Source: a virus. Taken from it: a DNA stretch of 36,348 nucleotides. The first letter of the stretch is position 1. Every line of letters starts with the position of its first letter. Location: the IMG/VR virus record IMGVR_UViG_3300008459_009564, positions 1-36,348 of that record, one strand, 5' to 3'. This document shows positions 16,141 to 23,725 of this stretch, piece by piece. A program made the translations under genes and the position numbers. Below the pieces are notes generated by a model. That model made no database searches, had not been told where the DNA came from, and saw only the letters and a list, made by a program, of their open reading frames with translations.

Positions 16141-17715
16141 GTGTTAAAGTTTAAGCTCACACCCGACCGTAAATTCATTAAGCTTGTAGATTTTAATCTC
16201 AATATGGAAAGGACTGCGCTCTTTAATTTCTTTAAGAAGAAATCGAAGAAGGCTGCATTCAATGTGCTTGTTGATCGTGGCATCTGGGACGGAATGGATC
16301 CATTCATCACTAAGAACGGAGAGATCGCAGTTGGTTTATGGAAGGAAATCTATAATTTTTCTGAAAGGAGCGGTTTTGAGTGTGAGATCGAGGGAGCAGA
16401 AGGTTTTGTGAATAAGAACCTAGATAGGGACAAGTATTTAGGATATGTCAAGAACTTATTAGACGGAATAGTCGACGAACGCGGCAACCCAATCATTCCT
16501 CGAGACTATCAGGTAGAAGGAGCATTTAGAGCAATAAAGTATAAGTTCTGTACTCAAGAGTTGGCGACTTCTGCTGGAAAGACTCTGATCTTCTATATCT
16601 ATAACTCATTCCTAAGAGACGGCGGCAAGATCAGTAAGGAGAAAAAGTCACTCATTATTGTGCCGAACATCTCACTAGTCGGTCAGACTGCCGAAAAGTT
16701 CATCATGTACGCCAAGCCTGGAAAGGAGTGGAATGTCTGTTCGATTGGAGGTAAGGATAAGTTCACTCAGGAAAGATTCGATCAAGCAGAGATAGTGATA
16801 TCCACATATCAGAGCTTAGTGAACCTGGATCCTAACCTGTTCAAATCATTCTCAGTCGTGCAAGTGGATGAAGTTCACAAGTCAAAGGGTAATTCCATTC
16901 GGGACATACTGCTCTCTTGTACTAATTGGGAATATCGGTTGGGTCTTTCAGGAACGGTGAAATTAGACGAGCAATTCTCAGACTTTTTCAGAGTTCAAGA
17001 GAACGTTGGACCACTAGTGATGGTGCTCTCAGCAAAACATCTCATCGATAATGGTTATTCACCTAACATCAAGATCAAGATGGTGGAGGTGATGTATGAT
17101 ACGACAGACCCTCAGATCCAGAAATACTGGCACCTAAAGTCTACCGGCAAGGACATGTACAAGAATCCCAAGGATTTCGGTAGGGACATGTTGGCAATCG
17201 AAAAGGGAATCATCTTTGAGAGCAAGGAAAGATTAGATTTCATTAGCGATCTAGTAAGAAAGTTTGAAAAGAACTCTCTCATACTCTTTTCAGACGTAAA
17301 GAACGGCTATGGCAAACTGATCCAGTCAAAGTTACTTGAGTGGAATCCGGATACTTTTTACATCGACGGTGAGGTAGACTCACTTGATCGAGACAAGTTT
17401 AAGGATATATTGGAATCTAAGGACGGAGTGGTGATAGTAGCGTCGTATGGAACCTTTGCTACTGGAATCGATTCCAAGAACCTGCACCACATCATACTCG
17501 CAGAGTCAACTAAGGCCGAGGTTACTCTTCGACAAGCGATAGGCCGAGGTATGCGAAAGCTCGCGGAAAAGACTAATGTGATGGTTTGGGATCTAGTCGA
17601 TCAGCTAGATGGATATTCAGTAAAGCATTCAAAGGTAAGAAAGGAGATCTATCAAGAACAGAAGTTTGAGATATCTAAGAGTCAAGTAGACTTAACAAAA
17701 AAGCGATCTGAGTAG
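16141..17715 (+). CDS. uvsW: UvsW-like DEAD/H-box helicase
   Basis: A 524-aa SF2 helicase, near the length of T4 UvsW (503 aa), with GTG start. RDYQ (121-124) precedes Walker A ATSAGKT (142-148). Motif Ia is IIVPNISLVGQTAEKF, motif II is DEVH (243-246) and motif III is LGLSGT. Motif V/VI appear as YGTFATGIDSKNLHHIIL and RQAIGRGMRK. The N-terminal 110 residues match the extra UvsW domain region in position. UvsW unwinds branched DNA and R-loops and switches replication from origin to recombination mode. Adjacent UvsY supports the call. The stop TAG lies in the loop/stem of a bidirectional terminator. Confidence 0.88.
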   Translation: MLKFKLTPDRKFIKLVDFNLNMERTALFNFFKKKSKKAAFNVLVDRGIWDGMDPFITKNGEIAVGLWKEIYNFSERSGFECEIEGAEGFVNKNLDRDKYLGYVKNLLDGIVDERGNPIIPRDYQVEGAFRAIKYKFCTQELATSAGKTLIFYIYNSFLRDGGKISKEKKSLIIVPNISLVGQTAEKFIMYAKPGKEWNVCSIGGKDKFTQERFDQAEIVISTYQSLVNLDPNLFKSFSVVQVDEVHKSKGNSIRDILLSCTNWEYRLGLSGTVKLDEQFSDFFRVQENVGPLVMVLSAKHLIDNGYSPNIKIKMVEVMYDTTDPQIQKYWHLKSTGKDMYKNPKDFGRDMLAIEKGIIFESKERLDFISDLVRKFEKNSLILFSDVKNGYGKLIQSKLLEWNPDTFYIDGEVDSLDRDKFKDILESKDGVVIVASYGTFATGIDSKNLHHIILAESTKAEVTLRQAIGRGMRKLAEKTNVMVWDLVDQLDGYSVKHSKVRKEIYQEQKFEISKSQVDLTKKRSE

Positions 17716-17724
17716 ATCGCTTTT
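17699..17724. terminator. Bidirectional hairpin terminator between convergent genes
   Basis: AAAAGCGATCT (17699-17709), loop GAGT, AGATCGCTTTT (17714-17724): a perfect 11-bp stem with A-rich lead and T-rich tail on both strands. It spans the uvsW stop codon (17713-17715) and faces the convergent gene ending at 17746. Confidence 0.85.
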
Positions 17725-17745
17725 CACATCTATTGAAAACTAAGA

Positions 17746-18087
17746 TCAGTAGTTACTCATGTCCCAATTAGGTTCATCTTCGCCAGTCTCAGGATTTCTT
17801 AAAAGGTCTAGCGCGTGTTCTAAACCTGCCTTTATATCCTCAATTGAATTATAAGAAGACATTCCACTAACAAACATTTTAGCTAGCTTACGATCTCCGC
17901 TTAATTCTGTAAACAACATCTCTAATTGAGTTTGCTCTTCTGGAGTAAGCTCATCATATTGAGCCTTTTGTCCCCTTCCTCCAACTAGTTCAGATCTAAG
18001 TCGAGTTGATTTACTCTCTGGCTCTGAGCCATAATAGTATCCTTCATTTATGAATCGACCGAAAGGTTTTACATGATTTCTTTTCAT
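17746..18087 (-). CDS. Putative packaged head protein with targeting sequence INE|G
   Basis: A 113-aa protein beginning MKRNHVKPFGRFINE|GYYYG, with I-N-E|G at residues 13-16, as in the other head-targeting signatures. The rest is acidic to neutral and helical (TQLEMLFTELSGDRKLAKMF, ALDLLRNPETGEDEP). No catalytic motif. A late promoter-like box (TAAATAAATAAA) lies upstream, 16-27 bases from the ATG. It is convergent with uvsW and separated by the hairpin terminator. Function unknown. Confidence 0.72.
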   Translation of the reverse strand: MKRNHVKPFGRFINEGYYYGSEPESKSTRLRSELVGGRGQKAQYDELTPEEQTQLEMLFTELSGDRKLAKMFVSGMSSYNSIEDIKAGLEHALDLLRNPETGEDEPNWDMSNY

Positions 18088-18103
18088 GAGTATTATTATT
18101 TTT

Positions 18104-18115
18104 TTTATTTATTTA
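18104..18115 (-). promoter_or_regulatory. Late promoter-like box (TAAATAAATAAA)
   Basis: Minus-strand TAAATAAATAAA, a diverged form of GATAAATAATAA, before the 113-aa head-targeted gene. It contains the TAA stop of phoH (18105-18107). Confidence 0.5.
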
Positions 18116-18869
18116 GCTTCTCAGCATTTTCAATCTTTTCAAAAACTTTTTCTATCTTCTTGATTATAGGGTGCCGAACGATATCATCAGTCGATAGCCG
18201 AGCCATACCAATCTCCTCAATCTCCACGAAATATTCCATCAAGATCTCAAGCGCGCTCTTTTGATTCTTATTAACTGACTTTTGCTTGATGTCTCCTAAG
18301 AAGACCATCTTTGAATTCATTCCGATCCTGGTGATTAGAGTATGCAGGTGATCCTTTGCGATCTGCTGAGCCTCATCTATCAAGATGATTGAATCGTCTA
18401 ACGTGACTCCTAGAGCAAACTTTATCGGCAGGATCTCGATCTTTCCGGCCGCCTTAAGAAACTCGGTCGCAGGCTTGCCAATCACTTTATGAAAGTTAGA
18501 GATGAATGGATACATGTACATCTCCATCTTCTCCTCAAGAGTTCCCTTTAAGTAACCTATCTCCTCGTCCTTAGGAACGTTGACTGACTTTATTAGGATG
18601 ATCTTTTTATAGGTTCCTGGATCGTCCTTTAAGTACTTGAGAGCTCTAGCGCAAGAGAGGTATGTCTTACCCGTCCCTGGAGGACCTGTCACTATCGATA
18701 TATCGTGATTCTCAATGGCGTTTATTGCATCCTTTTGTGCCTTTGATCTACATTTTATGTCTATCCTTTCGTTAAAATTCTTTGAAGTCTCAATCGCTTC
18801 TCTCTCCTTGGACCACAGGTCAAAGTCTTCTTGTTCTTCCTTGTTTAGTTGATTCTTTTTTCTTGCCAT
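18105..18869 (-). CDS. phoH: PhoH-like P-loop ATPase
   Basis: A 254-aa protein with AQKDAINAI, a Walker A of GPPGTGKTY (62-70) and a Walker B ILIDEAQQI (162-170), plus FLGDIKQKSVNKN, which is the sensor-like GD-Q motif seen in PhoH proteins. Size matches stand-alone phage PhoH. PhoH is an ATPase, possibly RNA/DNA helicase-like, widespread in phage genomes; its exact role is not settled. It lies 3 bases downstream of the unknown 208-aa gene and is probably co-transcribed from the late box at 19512. Confidence 0.88.
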   Translation of the reverse strand: MARKKNQLNKEEQEDFDLWSKEREAIETSKNFNERIDIKCRSKAQKDAINAIENHDISIVTGPPGTGKTYLSCARALKYLKDDPGTYKKIILIKSVNVPKDEEIGYLKGTLEEKMEMYMYPFISNFHKVIGKPATEFLKAAGKIEILPIKFALGVTLDDSIILIDEAQQIAKDHLHTLITRIGMNSKMVFLGDIKQKSVNKNQKSALEILMEYFVEIEEIGMARLSTDDIVRHPIIKKIEKVFEKIENAEKLNK

Positions 18870-18872
18870 GCA

Positions 18873-19499
18873 TCAGTATATTTTAGCAGCGATCACGACA
18901 CCAAGTATTATCCTAGAGTAGTGTAACTGAAAGTTAAGAAAGCCAGTAACGGCTTTGAATTGTCTTTCTGAGTATTCAGTAGACTTTATTGAGGCCTCAC
19001 TCAGTTTCTGTAAGCCTAATTTTATTTTGGATGTTAAGACAGTATCGTATATTCCCAAGAACTCGTTAAGTATCTCGCCGAAGTCTAGGCTCAACATGTG
19101 GTCGCAACCAAGTTCCTTAGTGAATTTTTTACCTAGTTTTATTGCTTTGCTCTTTTGGATCAGGTCATCTTCTTCTAGCGCCTTGTCGATGGTAAGTCGA
19201 ATCGCATCCATCTTCTTGATCCTTTCAGACTCTTCCGCTATCCAATCAAGGTCATCCCTTGAGACAGATATCGCAACCTTTGAGTCATTATCATAATAAT
19301 AAAAGCTTACGGTTTCAGTCATTCCGCTCTCTCCTATCATGTCAATTAGAAGCGGAGATATTCCCAACTGTAAGTAATCTTTCCCTTTCTCCTCTAACTT
19401 AATGTCGTATTCTTCGAACGGAAATACCGACATAAAGGGAAGGGCTGAGAACAGGTCTTTCGTCTTGTCTAGACTGCTTTCGTTTTCGAGCTCTTCCAT
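18873..19499 (-). CDS. Unknown acidic protein upstream of phoH
   Basis: A 208-aa acidic protein beginning MEELENESSLDKTKDLFS. It has a beta-like central part (ETVSFYYYDNDSKVAISVS), then helices (EESERIKKMDAIRLTIDKA, IQKSKAIKLGKKFTKEL). The C terminus is more hydrophobic (HYSRIILGVVIAAKIY) and could be a buried or membrane-touching helix. I do not recognise a family. The late promoter box lies 16 bases upstream, so it is probably a late gene. It is divergent from the DNA polymerase fragment. Confidence 0.65.
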   Translation of the reverse strand: MEELENESSLDKTKDLFSALPFMSVFPFEEYDIKLEEKGKDYLQLGISPLLIDMIGESGMTETVSFYYYDNDSKVAISVSRDDLDWIAEESERIKKMDAIRLTIDKALEEDDLIQKSKAIKLGKKFTKELGCDHMLSLDFGEILNEFLGIYDTVLTSKIKLGLQKLSEASIKSTEYSERQFKAVTGFLNFQLHYSRIILGVVIAAKIY

Positions 19500-19511
19500 A
19501 ACTGAGTCTTT

Positions 19512-19523
19512 TTATTATTTATC
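19512..19523 (-). promoter_or_regulatory. T4-type late promoter box (GATAAATAATAA)
   Basis: Minus-strand GATAAATAATAA, 16 bases from its core to the ATG at 19499. It should drive the unknown gene and phoH. Confidence 0.7.
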
Positions 19524-19616
19524 TGACTTTTACAGGTCTTAAGTTTAAGGTCCCTCGAAGATTTAGTATTTTATTTAAGATCAAAACTTAAGCGTCTAAA
19601 AAAGTATAACTTTTAT
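19524..19616. other. Divergent intergenic region with inverted repeat and -10-like site
   Basis: Contains CTTAAGTTT (19538-19546) and its exact complement AAACTTAAG (19584-19592), separated by 37 bases. TATAAC (19605-19610) lies 6 bases before the polymerase ATG, within AAAAGTATAACTTTT (19600-19614), itself an inverted repeat. The plus-strand frame of the polymerase is open back to TGA at 19524 but has no standard start codon. Confidence 0.55.
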
Positions 19617-21050
19617 ATGGAGGACAAATCAAAGAAAATAAAAAAGCTGGATCTAAAGCAGAATGCGATCAAGATCCTAATTAACTCGATATACGGAGCA
19701 TTCGGTAACAAGTGGTTCTATTTTTACAATCCGGATATCGCTCAATCGATCACCCTTCAGGGTCAAGACCTAATAAAGTTCTCCATCAAGGCTGTGAATC
19801 ACTATTTTCAAGAGAGATGGCACCTCGATAAGGAGCTGCACAGTCTACTTGGACTTGATGGATATACTATAAACAAGATAGATGATGTCGCAGCGATCTA
19901 TACTGACACTGACTCGATCTATGTACAGTTTGACTCTGCGATAGATTCGATAATCGGTGCAAACTTCACAAAGGAAGAGATCCTTAACATCTGTATCAAT
20001 ATCGACAAACATCGACTCTCTAGTTATTTCGACCAGTGTTTCGAAAGATACGGAAAGATATTCAATACGAAGAACCGACTTAAATTCAAATTGGAAAACC
20101 TTTCTGAACACGGAATCTGGTTAAAGAAGAAGAACTATGCTATTCGAGTGGCATATGAACCCAATCCTAGCTATGAGACTATTCCTCAAGAGAAGAGATA
20201 CCTTGTGATCAAGGGTCTCGAATCCATCAAGGGATCGTATCCAATCTGGGCCAGAAAAAAGCTTGAATCGCTTTACTCATTTATTCTAAATCGAGGTAAA
20301 CGTCTCGACATTGAGAAGGACATCATTCCGACTCTTCTTGAGATCAAGAAAGAGTTCATGAGCCTGCATCCAGACGAGCTTGCATTCAACTATAAGATTA
20401 GGGTCTATAATAAATACGTAGCGAGTGAGGCTAAGCTCGACTTAAAGAAGGGCATATCAATATTCCCAAGAGCAGCTGCCATCTACAATCACACTCTAAT
20501 CAAGACCAGTCTGACTGATCGCTATCCAAAGTTGAGAGAAGGTGACAAGATCAAGTTTTATTACTGTAATCCTGAAGAGAATGACGGTGGATTTGACGTG
20601 TTCGCCTATTCTCCAGGTTCTTATCCTGATGAAATCGTTCCCAAGATGGACATGAATCTGCAGTTCTTCTCACTAATCGTCGAACCCATCAATAGGTTTC
20701 TTTTTGCGATGAACCTAGGTCAACTCGATCAAAACTTAAAAAGAGCAATTGAAGTGGTCACGATCAAGAGCAAGAAAGTTCTATCTCAAAACCTAACTCA
20801 TCCTCTCTTTGTAGTAGATCAAGCTAGTCTACAATACGAGCCTGTGCCCGAGAAGTTTTGGACAACTATTGGTAATCCAGAGAAGGAGGTCGAGACGCAA
20901 GACTTTCAAGAATATCTTAGCGTCATTACTCGATATGGTCTAAACTCAGTAATAGTCCCAGAGCCAGAGCTTGAAAAGTACATCAAGCGTCTCTCTAAAA
21001 AGAAGGAAAAGGTAGAGTCTGAACTTGAGGTAGAGGAAGAAAATGTTTGA
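19617..21050 (+). CDS. 43: Family B DNA polymerase, C-terminal half (split gp43)
   Basis: A 477-aa protein that begins just before polymerase motif B. DLKQNAIKILINSIYGAFGN (12-31) is motif B, YTDTDSIYV (95-103) is motif C with the catalytic Asp pair, and KKKNYAIRV (170-178) is the KKxY motif. The following IKGLESIKGSYPIWARKKL matches the thumb start in T4 gp43 (KIMGLE, SSTP). The exonuclease domain and motif A are absent, so this is only fingers/palm-end/thumb. Aeromonas phage Aeh1 and relatives are known to have split gp43, so a second gene for the N-terminal part is expected outside the window. It overlaps the primase gene by 8 bases. Confidence 0.86.
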   Translation: MEDKSKKIKKLDLKQNAIKILINSIYGAFGNKWFYFYNPDIAQSITLQGQDLIKFSIKAVNHYFQERWHLDKELHSLLGLDGYTINKIDDVAAIYTDTDSIYVQFDSAIDSIIGANFTKEEILNICINIDKHRLSSYFDQCFERYGKIFNTKNRLKFKLENLSEHGIWLKKKNYAIRVAYEPNPSYETIPQEKRYLVIKGLESIKGSYPIWARKKLESLYSFILNRGKRLDIEKDIIPTLLEIKKEFMSLHPDELAFNYKIRVYNKYVASEAKLDLKKGISIFPRAAAIYNHTLIKTSLTDRYPKLREGDKIKFYYCNPEENDGGFDVFAYSPGSYPDEIVPKMDMNLQFFSLIVEPINRFLFAMNLGQLDQNLKRAIEVVTIKSKKVLSQNLTHPLFVVDQASLQYEPVPEKFWTTIGNPEKEVETQDFQEYLSVITRYGLNSVIVPEPELEKYIKRLSKKKEKVESELEVEEENV

Positions 21051-22176
21051 TATCTTGACCAATTACAGTATACCTGAATTTGTTAGAGACCTCCTAAAAA
21101 AGAGGTTTCCTGGAGACAGGTTAAAACAGACTGTACACGACGCTGGAGATAAGCTTAACTTTGCATGCCCTTACTGTGGGGATTCCAAGACTGATTCCAA
21201 GAAGAAGAGAGGTAACCTCTATCCTGAGAGAGGATTCTATAAGTGTTACAACGACGGGTGTTCCATCAAGGTGGATACTGCAAAGTTCGTCTCAAAATAC
21301 GCTCAGACGTATGGATTAGAGATCCCAAGCGTCAAGGCTGTTGAACCGCAATGGGTACACAACACTTCCAAGAAGAAAAAAGGCTCCCTTATCGAGCTCC
21401 TAATAAATCGAAACATCGGATCATCCCTATTAGAAATAGATTATCTGGTCTCTAGGTTTTCTTTAACTCCCTGCAAAGAGGCCGACTTTGGATCTAGAAT
21501 AGGGCAGTTTGTGGAGAGTCGAGGACTTAAAGGAATACCCACATTTGATGACTGTTGCTACTTCGATTCAAGCCAGAACAAGGTGTATCTCTTTAACGTC
21601 GACCTAAAATCAAAGAAGATCTTGGGATTTGCTATTCGTCGATTAGACCAAGTGAGCGGTCCAAAGTACTTGATCAAGAACTATGCTGAACTAAAGAAAA
21701 ACGGGCTAGTTCCTTCGCTAAACGATGAGGTGATAGGGGACATAGATTCTCTGAATAATTACTTTAACGTTTTTAACGTTGACTTCACCAAGCCAGTCTT
21801 TGTGACTGAGGGTCAGATTGATGCAATGTTTCTTCAAAACGCGATAGCCACGACTGGAGTCTCTAAGAGTAAGCTGCTTCTTGAGAACCTTCTCTCTAAG
21901 AACTCTGCCCTCATCTTCTTCGATAGTGACCTTGCTGGAAAAAAGCAGTCGATTGAGCTCATTAAGAAAGGATATCGAGTCTTCCTATGGAGCAAGGTGA
22001 TGAATGACTTAAAAATAAAGTACAAAGCCGATCGATTTGAAGTGTCTCTAATAAAAGACGTTAACGACTTGTTCCAATTCATTCATTCAAGAGAAGAAGG
22101 GTTCGGGTTTGACGAATTTAACTCATTTGTTCTAGATTACTTTTCAGAATCGCCTCTAGATCTCATCTTGGTGTAG
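21043..22176 (+). CDS. 61: DNA primase, T4 gp61-like (zinc finger plus Toprim)
   Basis: A 377-aa protein with an N-terminal zinc-binding domain: ACPYCGDS (Cys42, Cys45) and YKCYNDGCS (Cys68, Cys73). The Toprim domain shows VTEGQIDAMF (254-263, catalytic Glu) and FFDSDLAGK (292-300, DxD). Between them, YLFNVDLKSKKILGFAIRR is the conserved pre-Toprim strand set. Primases of this kind make RNA primers for lagging strand synthesis together with the gp41 helicase. The start overlaps the polymerase end by 8 bases, suggesting coupled translation. The TAG stop shares its G with the late promoter of the next gene. Confidence 0.88.
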   Translation: MFDILTNYSIPEFVRDLLKKRFPGDRLKQTVHDAGDKLNFACPYCGDSKTDSKKKRGNLYPERGFYKCYNDGCSIKVDTAKFVSKYAQTYGLEIPSVKAVEPQWVHNTSKKKKGSLIELLINRNIGSSLLEIDYLVSRFSLTPCKEADFGSRIGQFVESRGLKGIPTFDDCCYFDSSQNKVYLFNVDLKSKKILGFAIRRLDQVSGPKYLIKNYAELKKNGLVPSLNDEVIGDIDSLNNYFNVFNVDFTKPVFVTEGQIDAMFLQNAIATTGVSKSKLLLENLLSKNSALIFFDSDLAGKKQSIELIKKGYRVFLWSKVMNDLKIKYKADRFEVSLIKDVNDLFQFIHSREEGFGFDEFNSFVLDYFSESPLDLILV

Positions 22177-22187
22177 ATAAATAACAA
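22176..22187 (+). promoter_or_regulatory. T4-type late promoter box (GATAAATAACAA)
   Basis: Plus-strand GATAAATAACAA, core ending 19 bases before the ATG at 22203. Its first base is the last base of the primase TAG stop. Confidence 0.68.
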
Positions 22188-22202
22188 AAAGATCAAAAAT
22201 TC

Positions 22203-22508
22203 ATGAAAAGAAGAATTTTATCGCTTAGAGACTATCGTCTTTATGAGTCTATCGATGAAAACGTTGACTTAAACATTGATACTGCTATCCTAGATGAGCT
22301 AGTTGAACTCGTTGGATCAGAAGAGGACGTTGAAGAGGCTGCAAAAGCTGCTTTTGAGGACTTATCGGCTGCCGCTAAATCTAATCAAGTTGAAATGACG
22401 GAAGGCGACGTTCCTGAAAAGCTAGCGATGGCTGCATTACTAGTAAAACTTGTTGAAATGGGAAAACTCGATCCAACTAATGCTGATAAGCTCATGGAAA
22501 AAGTATAA
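22203..22508 (+). CDS. Small putative packaged protein with targeting site LYE|S
   Basis: A 101-aa acidic protein beginning MKRRILSLRDYRLYE|SIDEN, giving L-Y-E|S at residues 13-16. The rest is helical and acidic (ELVELVGSEEDVEEAAKAAF, KLAMAALLVKLVEMGKLDP). T4 internal proteins and the core protein gp67 are similarly small and charged. A late box precedes it and a strong terminator follows, so it is a single-gene late unit. No enzyme motif is visible. Virion-internal location is inferred from the site. Confidence 0.75.
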   Translation: MKRRILSLRDYRLYESIDENVDLNIDTAILDELVELVGSEEDVEEAAKAAFEDLSAAAKSNQVEMTEGDVPEKLAMAALLVKLVEMGKLDPTNADKLMEKV

Positions 22509-22539
22509 TCCTTTACTTTTGTCATATAAAGGTTTGTCT

Positions 22540-22574
22540 AACCTCACTCGCTGCCACAAGAGTGAGGTTTTTTT
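22540..22574 (+). terminator. Rho-independent terminator
   Basis: AACCTCACTC (22540-22549), loop GCTGCCACAA, GAGTGAGGTT (22560-22569), then TTTTT. It follows the 101-aa gene by about 30 bases and precedes the gp4 promoter. Confidence 0.88.
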
Positions 22575-22579
22575 ATTTA

Positions 22580-22591
22580 GATAAATAATCT
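22580..22591 (+). promoter_or_regulatory. Late promoter box very close to ATG (GATAAATAATCT)
   Basis: GATAAATA (22580-22587) ends 6 bases before the ATG at 22594. T4 late transcription starts about 6 bases past TATAAATA, so this mRNA should begin at or next to the start codon, giving a leaderless transcript. Confidence 0.65.
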
Positions 22592-22593
22592 AT

Positions 22594-23094
22594 ATGAAAG
22601 AGAAGAGAGACATACATGATTTCTTAAAACCACAAAGAGGAAAGGTCAAACAAGGATACTTTACTCCTCACAATCCTGAGAAATACAAGGGAGACGTGAC
22701 CAAGATCATCTATCGATCCAGTTGGGAACTTAAGTTTCTTCAGTATTGTGATAACAACGATCTAGTCGTTGAATATGCGTCTGAGCCAACTGGAATCGGG
22801 TATTGGAATCCTATTCTTAAGAAGGAATCAACATACTGGGTAGACTGTTACATGGCTACTCGTTCACCCGAAGGAGTGATAACTAAGTGGATCATAGAGG
22901 TCAAACCCAATAAGTATCTCACTCCGCCTGAACCTCCAACTCGGCTTACTGAGAAAGCGACTCTTAATTATGCTCGTCATGCTAAGGCATACGTCATCAA
23001 TGACGCTAAGTTCAAAGCAGCTAAAGTATACGCCAAGAAAAATAACATGCGTTTTGGGATCATAACAGAAAACTTTCTGTTCAACAAGGTGTAA
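22594..23094 (+). CDS. 4: Head completion protein, T4 gp4-like
   Basis: A 166-aa protein containing KYKGDVTKIIYRSSWELKF, LQYCDNNDLVVEYASEP, STYWVDCYM and WIIEVKPNKYLTPPEPPTR. This is the T4 gp4 (gp50) head-completion pattern. The fold is PD-(D/E)xK nuclease-like: the core here reads VDCYM ... IIEVKP, in line with Asp and E-x-K at the usual spacing. Gp4 is needed to finish DNA-filled heads before tails join. Neighbours are a small packaged protein and the portal, which suits head assembly. No ribosome site is visible; the promoter lies next to the ATG. Confidence 0.8.
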   Translation: MKEKRDIHDFLKPQRGKVKQGYFTPHNPEKYKGDVTKIIYRSSWELKFLQYCDNNDLVVEYASEPTGIGYWNPILKKESTYWVDCYMATRSPEGVITKWIIEVKPNKYLTPPEPPTRLTEKATLNYARHAKAYVINDAKFKAAKVYAKKNNMRFGIITENFLFNKV

Positions 23095-23103
23095 AAGATA
23101 GTA

Positions 23104-23724
23104 TTGAAAAGATTTAATCAAATAGAGAAGAATGATGGATCTATGACTTATGCAAGAGTCGCAGAAGAAGTGGGTATCTCTCAAAATCGGTTACGAATAA
23201 TTCCAGGAAGGTTTTATGCACTAAAGACAATGGTGCCAACTCCGAACATCAATGAAGAATTCGTTAGACTTTGGACCAAGAAAAACTATTTGGACCTGAA
23301 TCCAGTCGGACTTTTACTCTTTCATGAGAATTGGAAGGAGACCAACTTGATCTTGAATTTAAAGGTAATTCCGCCAGTTGCTCTTAACAAGATCCTTGAG
23401 ACATATTGGGAGTTTTCTTTGGTGAATGGACTGGCTAACTTATTCAAGCCGGACGGATCTTTAATTCCTCTTGAAGAGAGAAGACTTATCGATCAACGAT
23501 TCTATTTAATCACTCCGACTACGTTAAGCAATGTATTAGGGATAGATAACTTAAATTACGCAATAAATAAATATGATATGGACTATGTCCTTGAGGCAAG
23601 GCTGATCGATTGGGATAACTATGGAAAGTTAGTCAATCCTCAGCTTTCACCGGAAGGACTCTATCCAGATCCAATAAATATAGCAAAAGTCTTTGAAGAC
23701 TTTTTAGAAAACTCAATAAAGTAA
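23104..23724 (+). CDS. Unknown structural candidate between gp4 and portal
   Basis: A 206-aa protein if it starts at TTG 23104; the first ATG is at 23143 (MTYARVAEEVG) and gives 193 aa. It contains FVRLWTKKNYLDLNPVGLLL, then TYWEFSLVNGLANLFKPDG, IDQRFYLITPTTLSNVLGID and YVLEARLIDWDNY. I do not recognise the family. It ends 1 base before the portal gene and follows gp4 by 9 bases, so a role in head, neck or tail-terminator assembly is likely. This is inference from position. Confidence 0.68.
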   Translation: MKRFNQIEKNDGSMTYARVAEEVGISQNRLRIIPGRFYALKTMVPTPNINEEFVRLWTKKNYLDLNPVGLLLFHENWKETNLILNLKVIPPVALNKILETYWEFSLVNGLANLFKPDGSLIPLEERRLIDQRFYLITPTTLSNVLGIDNLNYAINKYDMDYVLEARLIDWDNYGKLVNPQLSPEGLYPDPINIAKVFEDFLENSIK

Positions 23725-23725
23725 G

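Noticed and set aside
19524-19616. Group I intron or intein between polymerase halves
   Set aside because: The region is under 100 bases, far too short for an intron, and the C-terminal half has no intein end motif.
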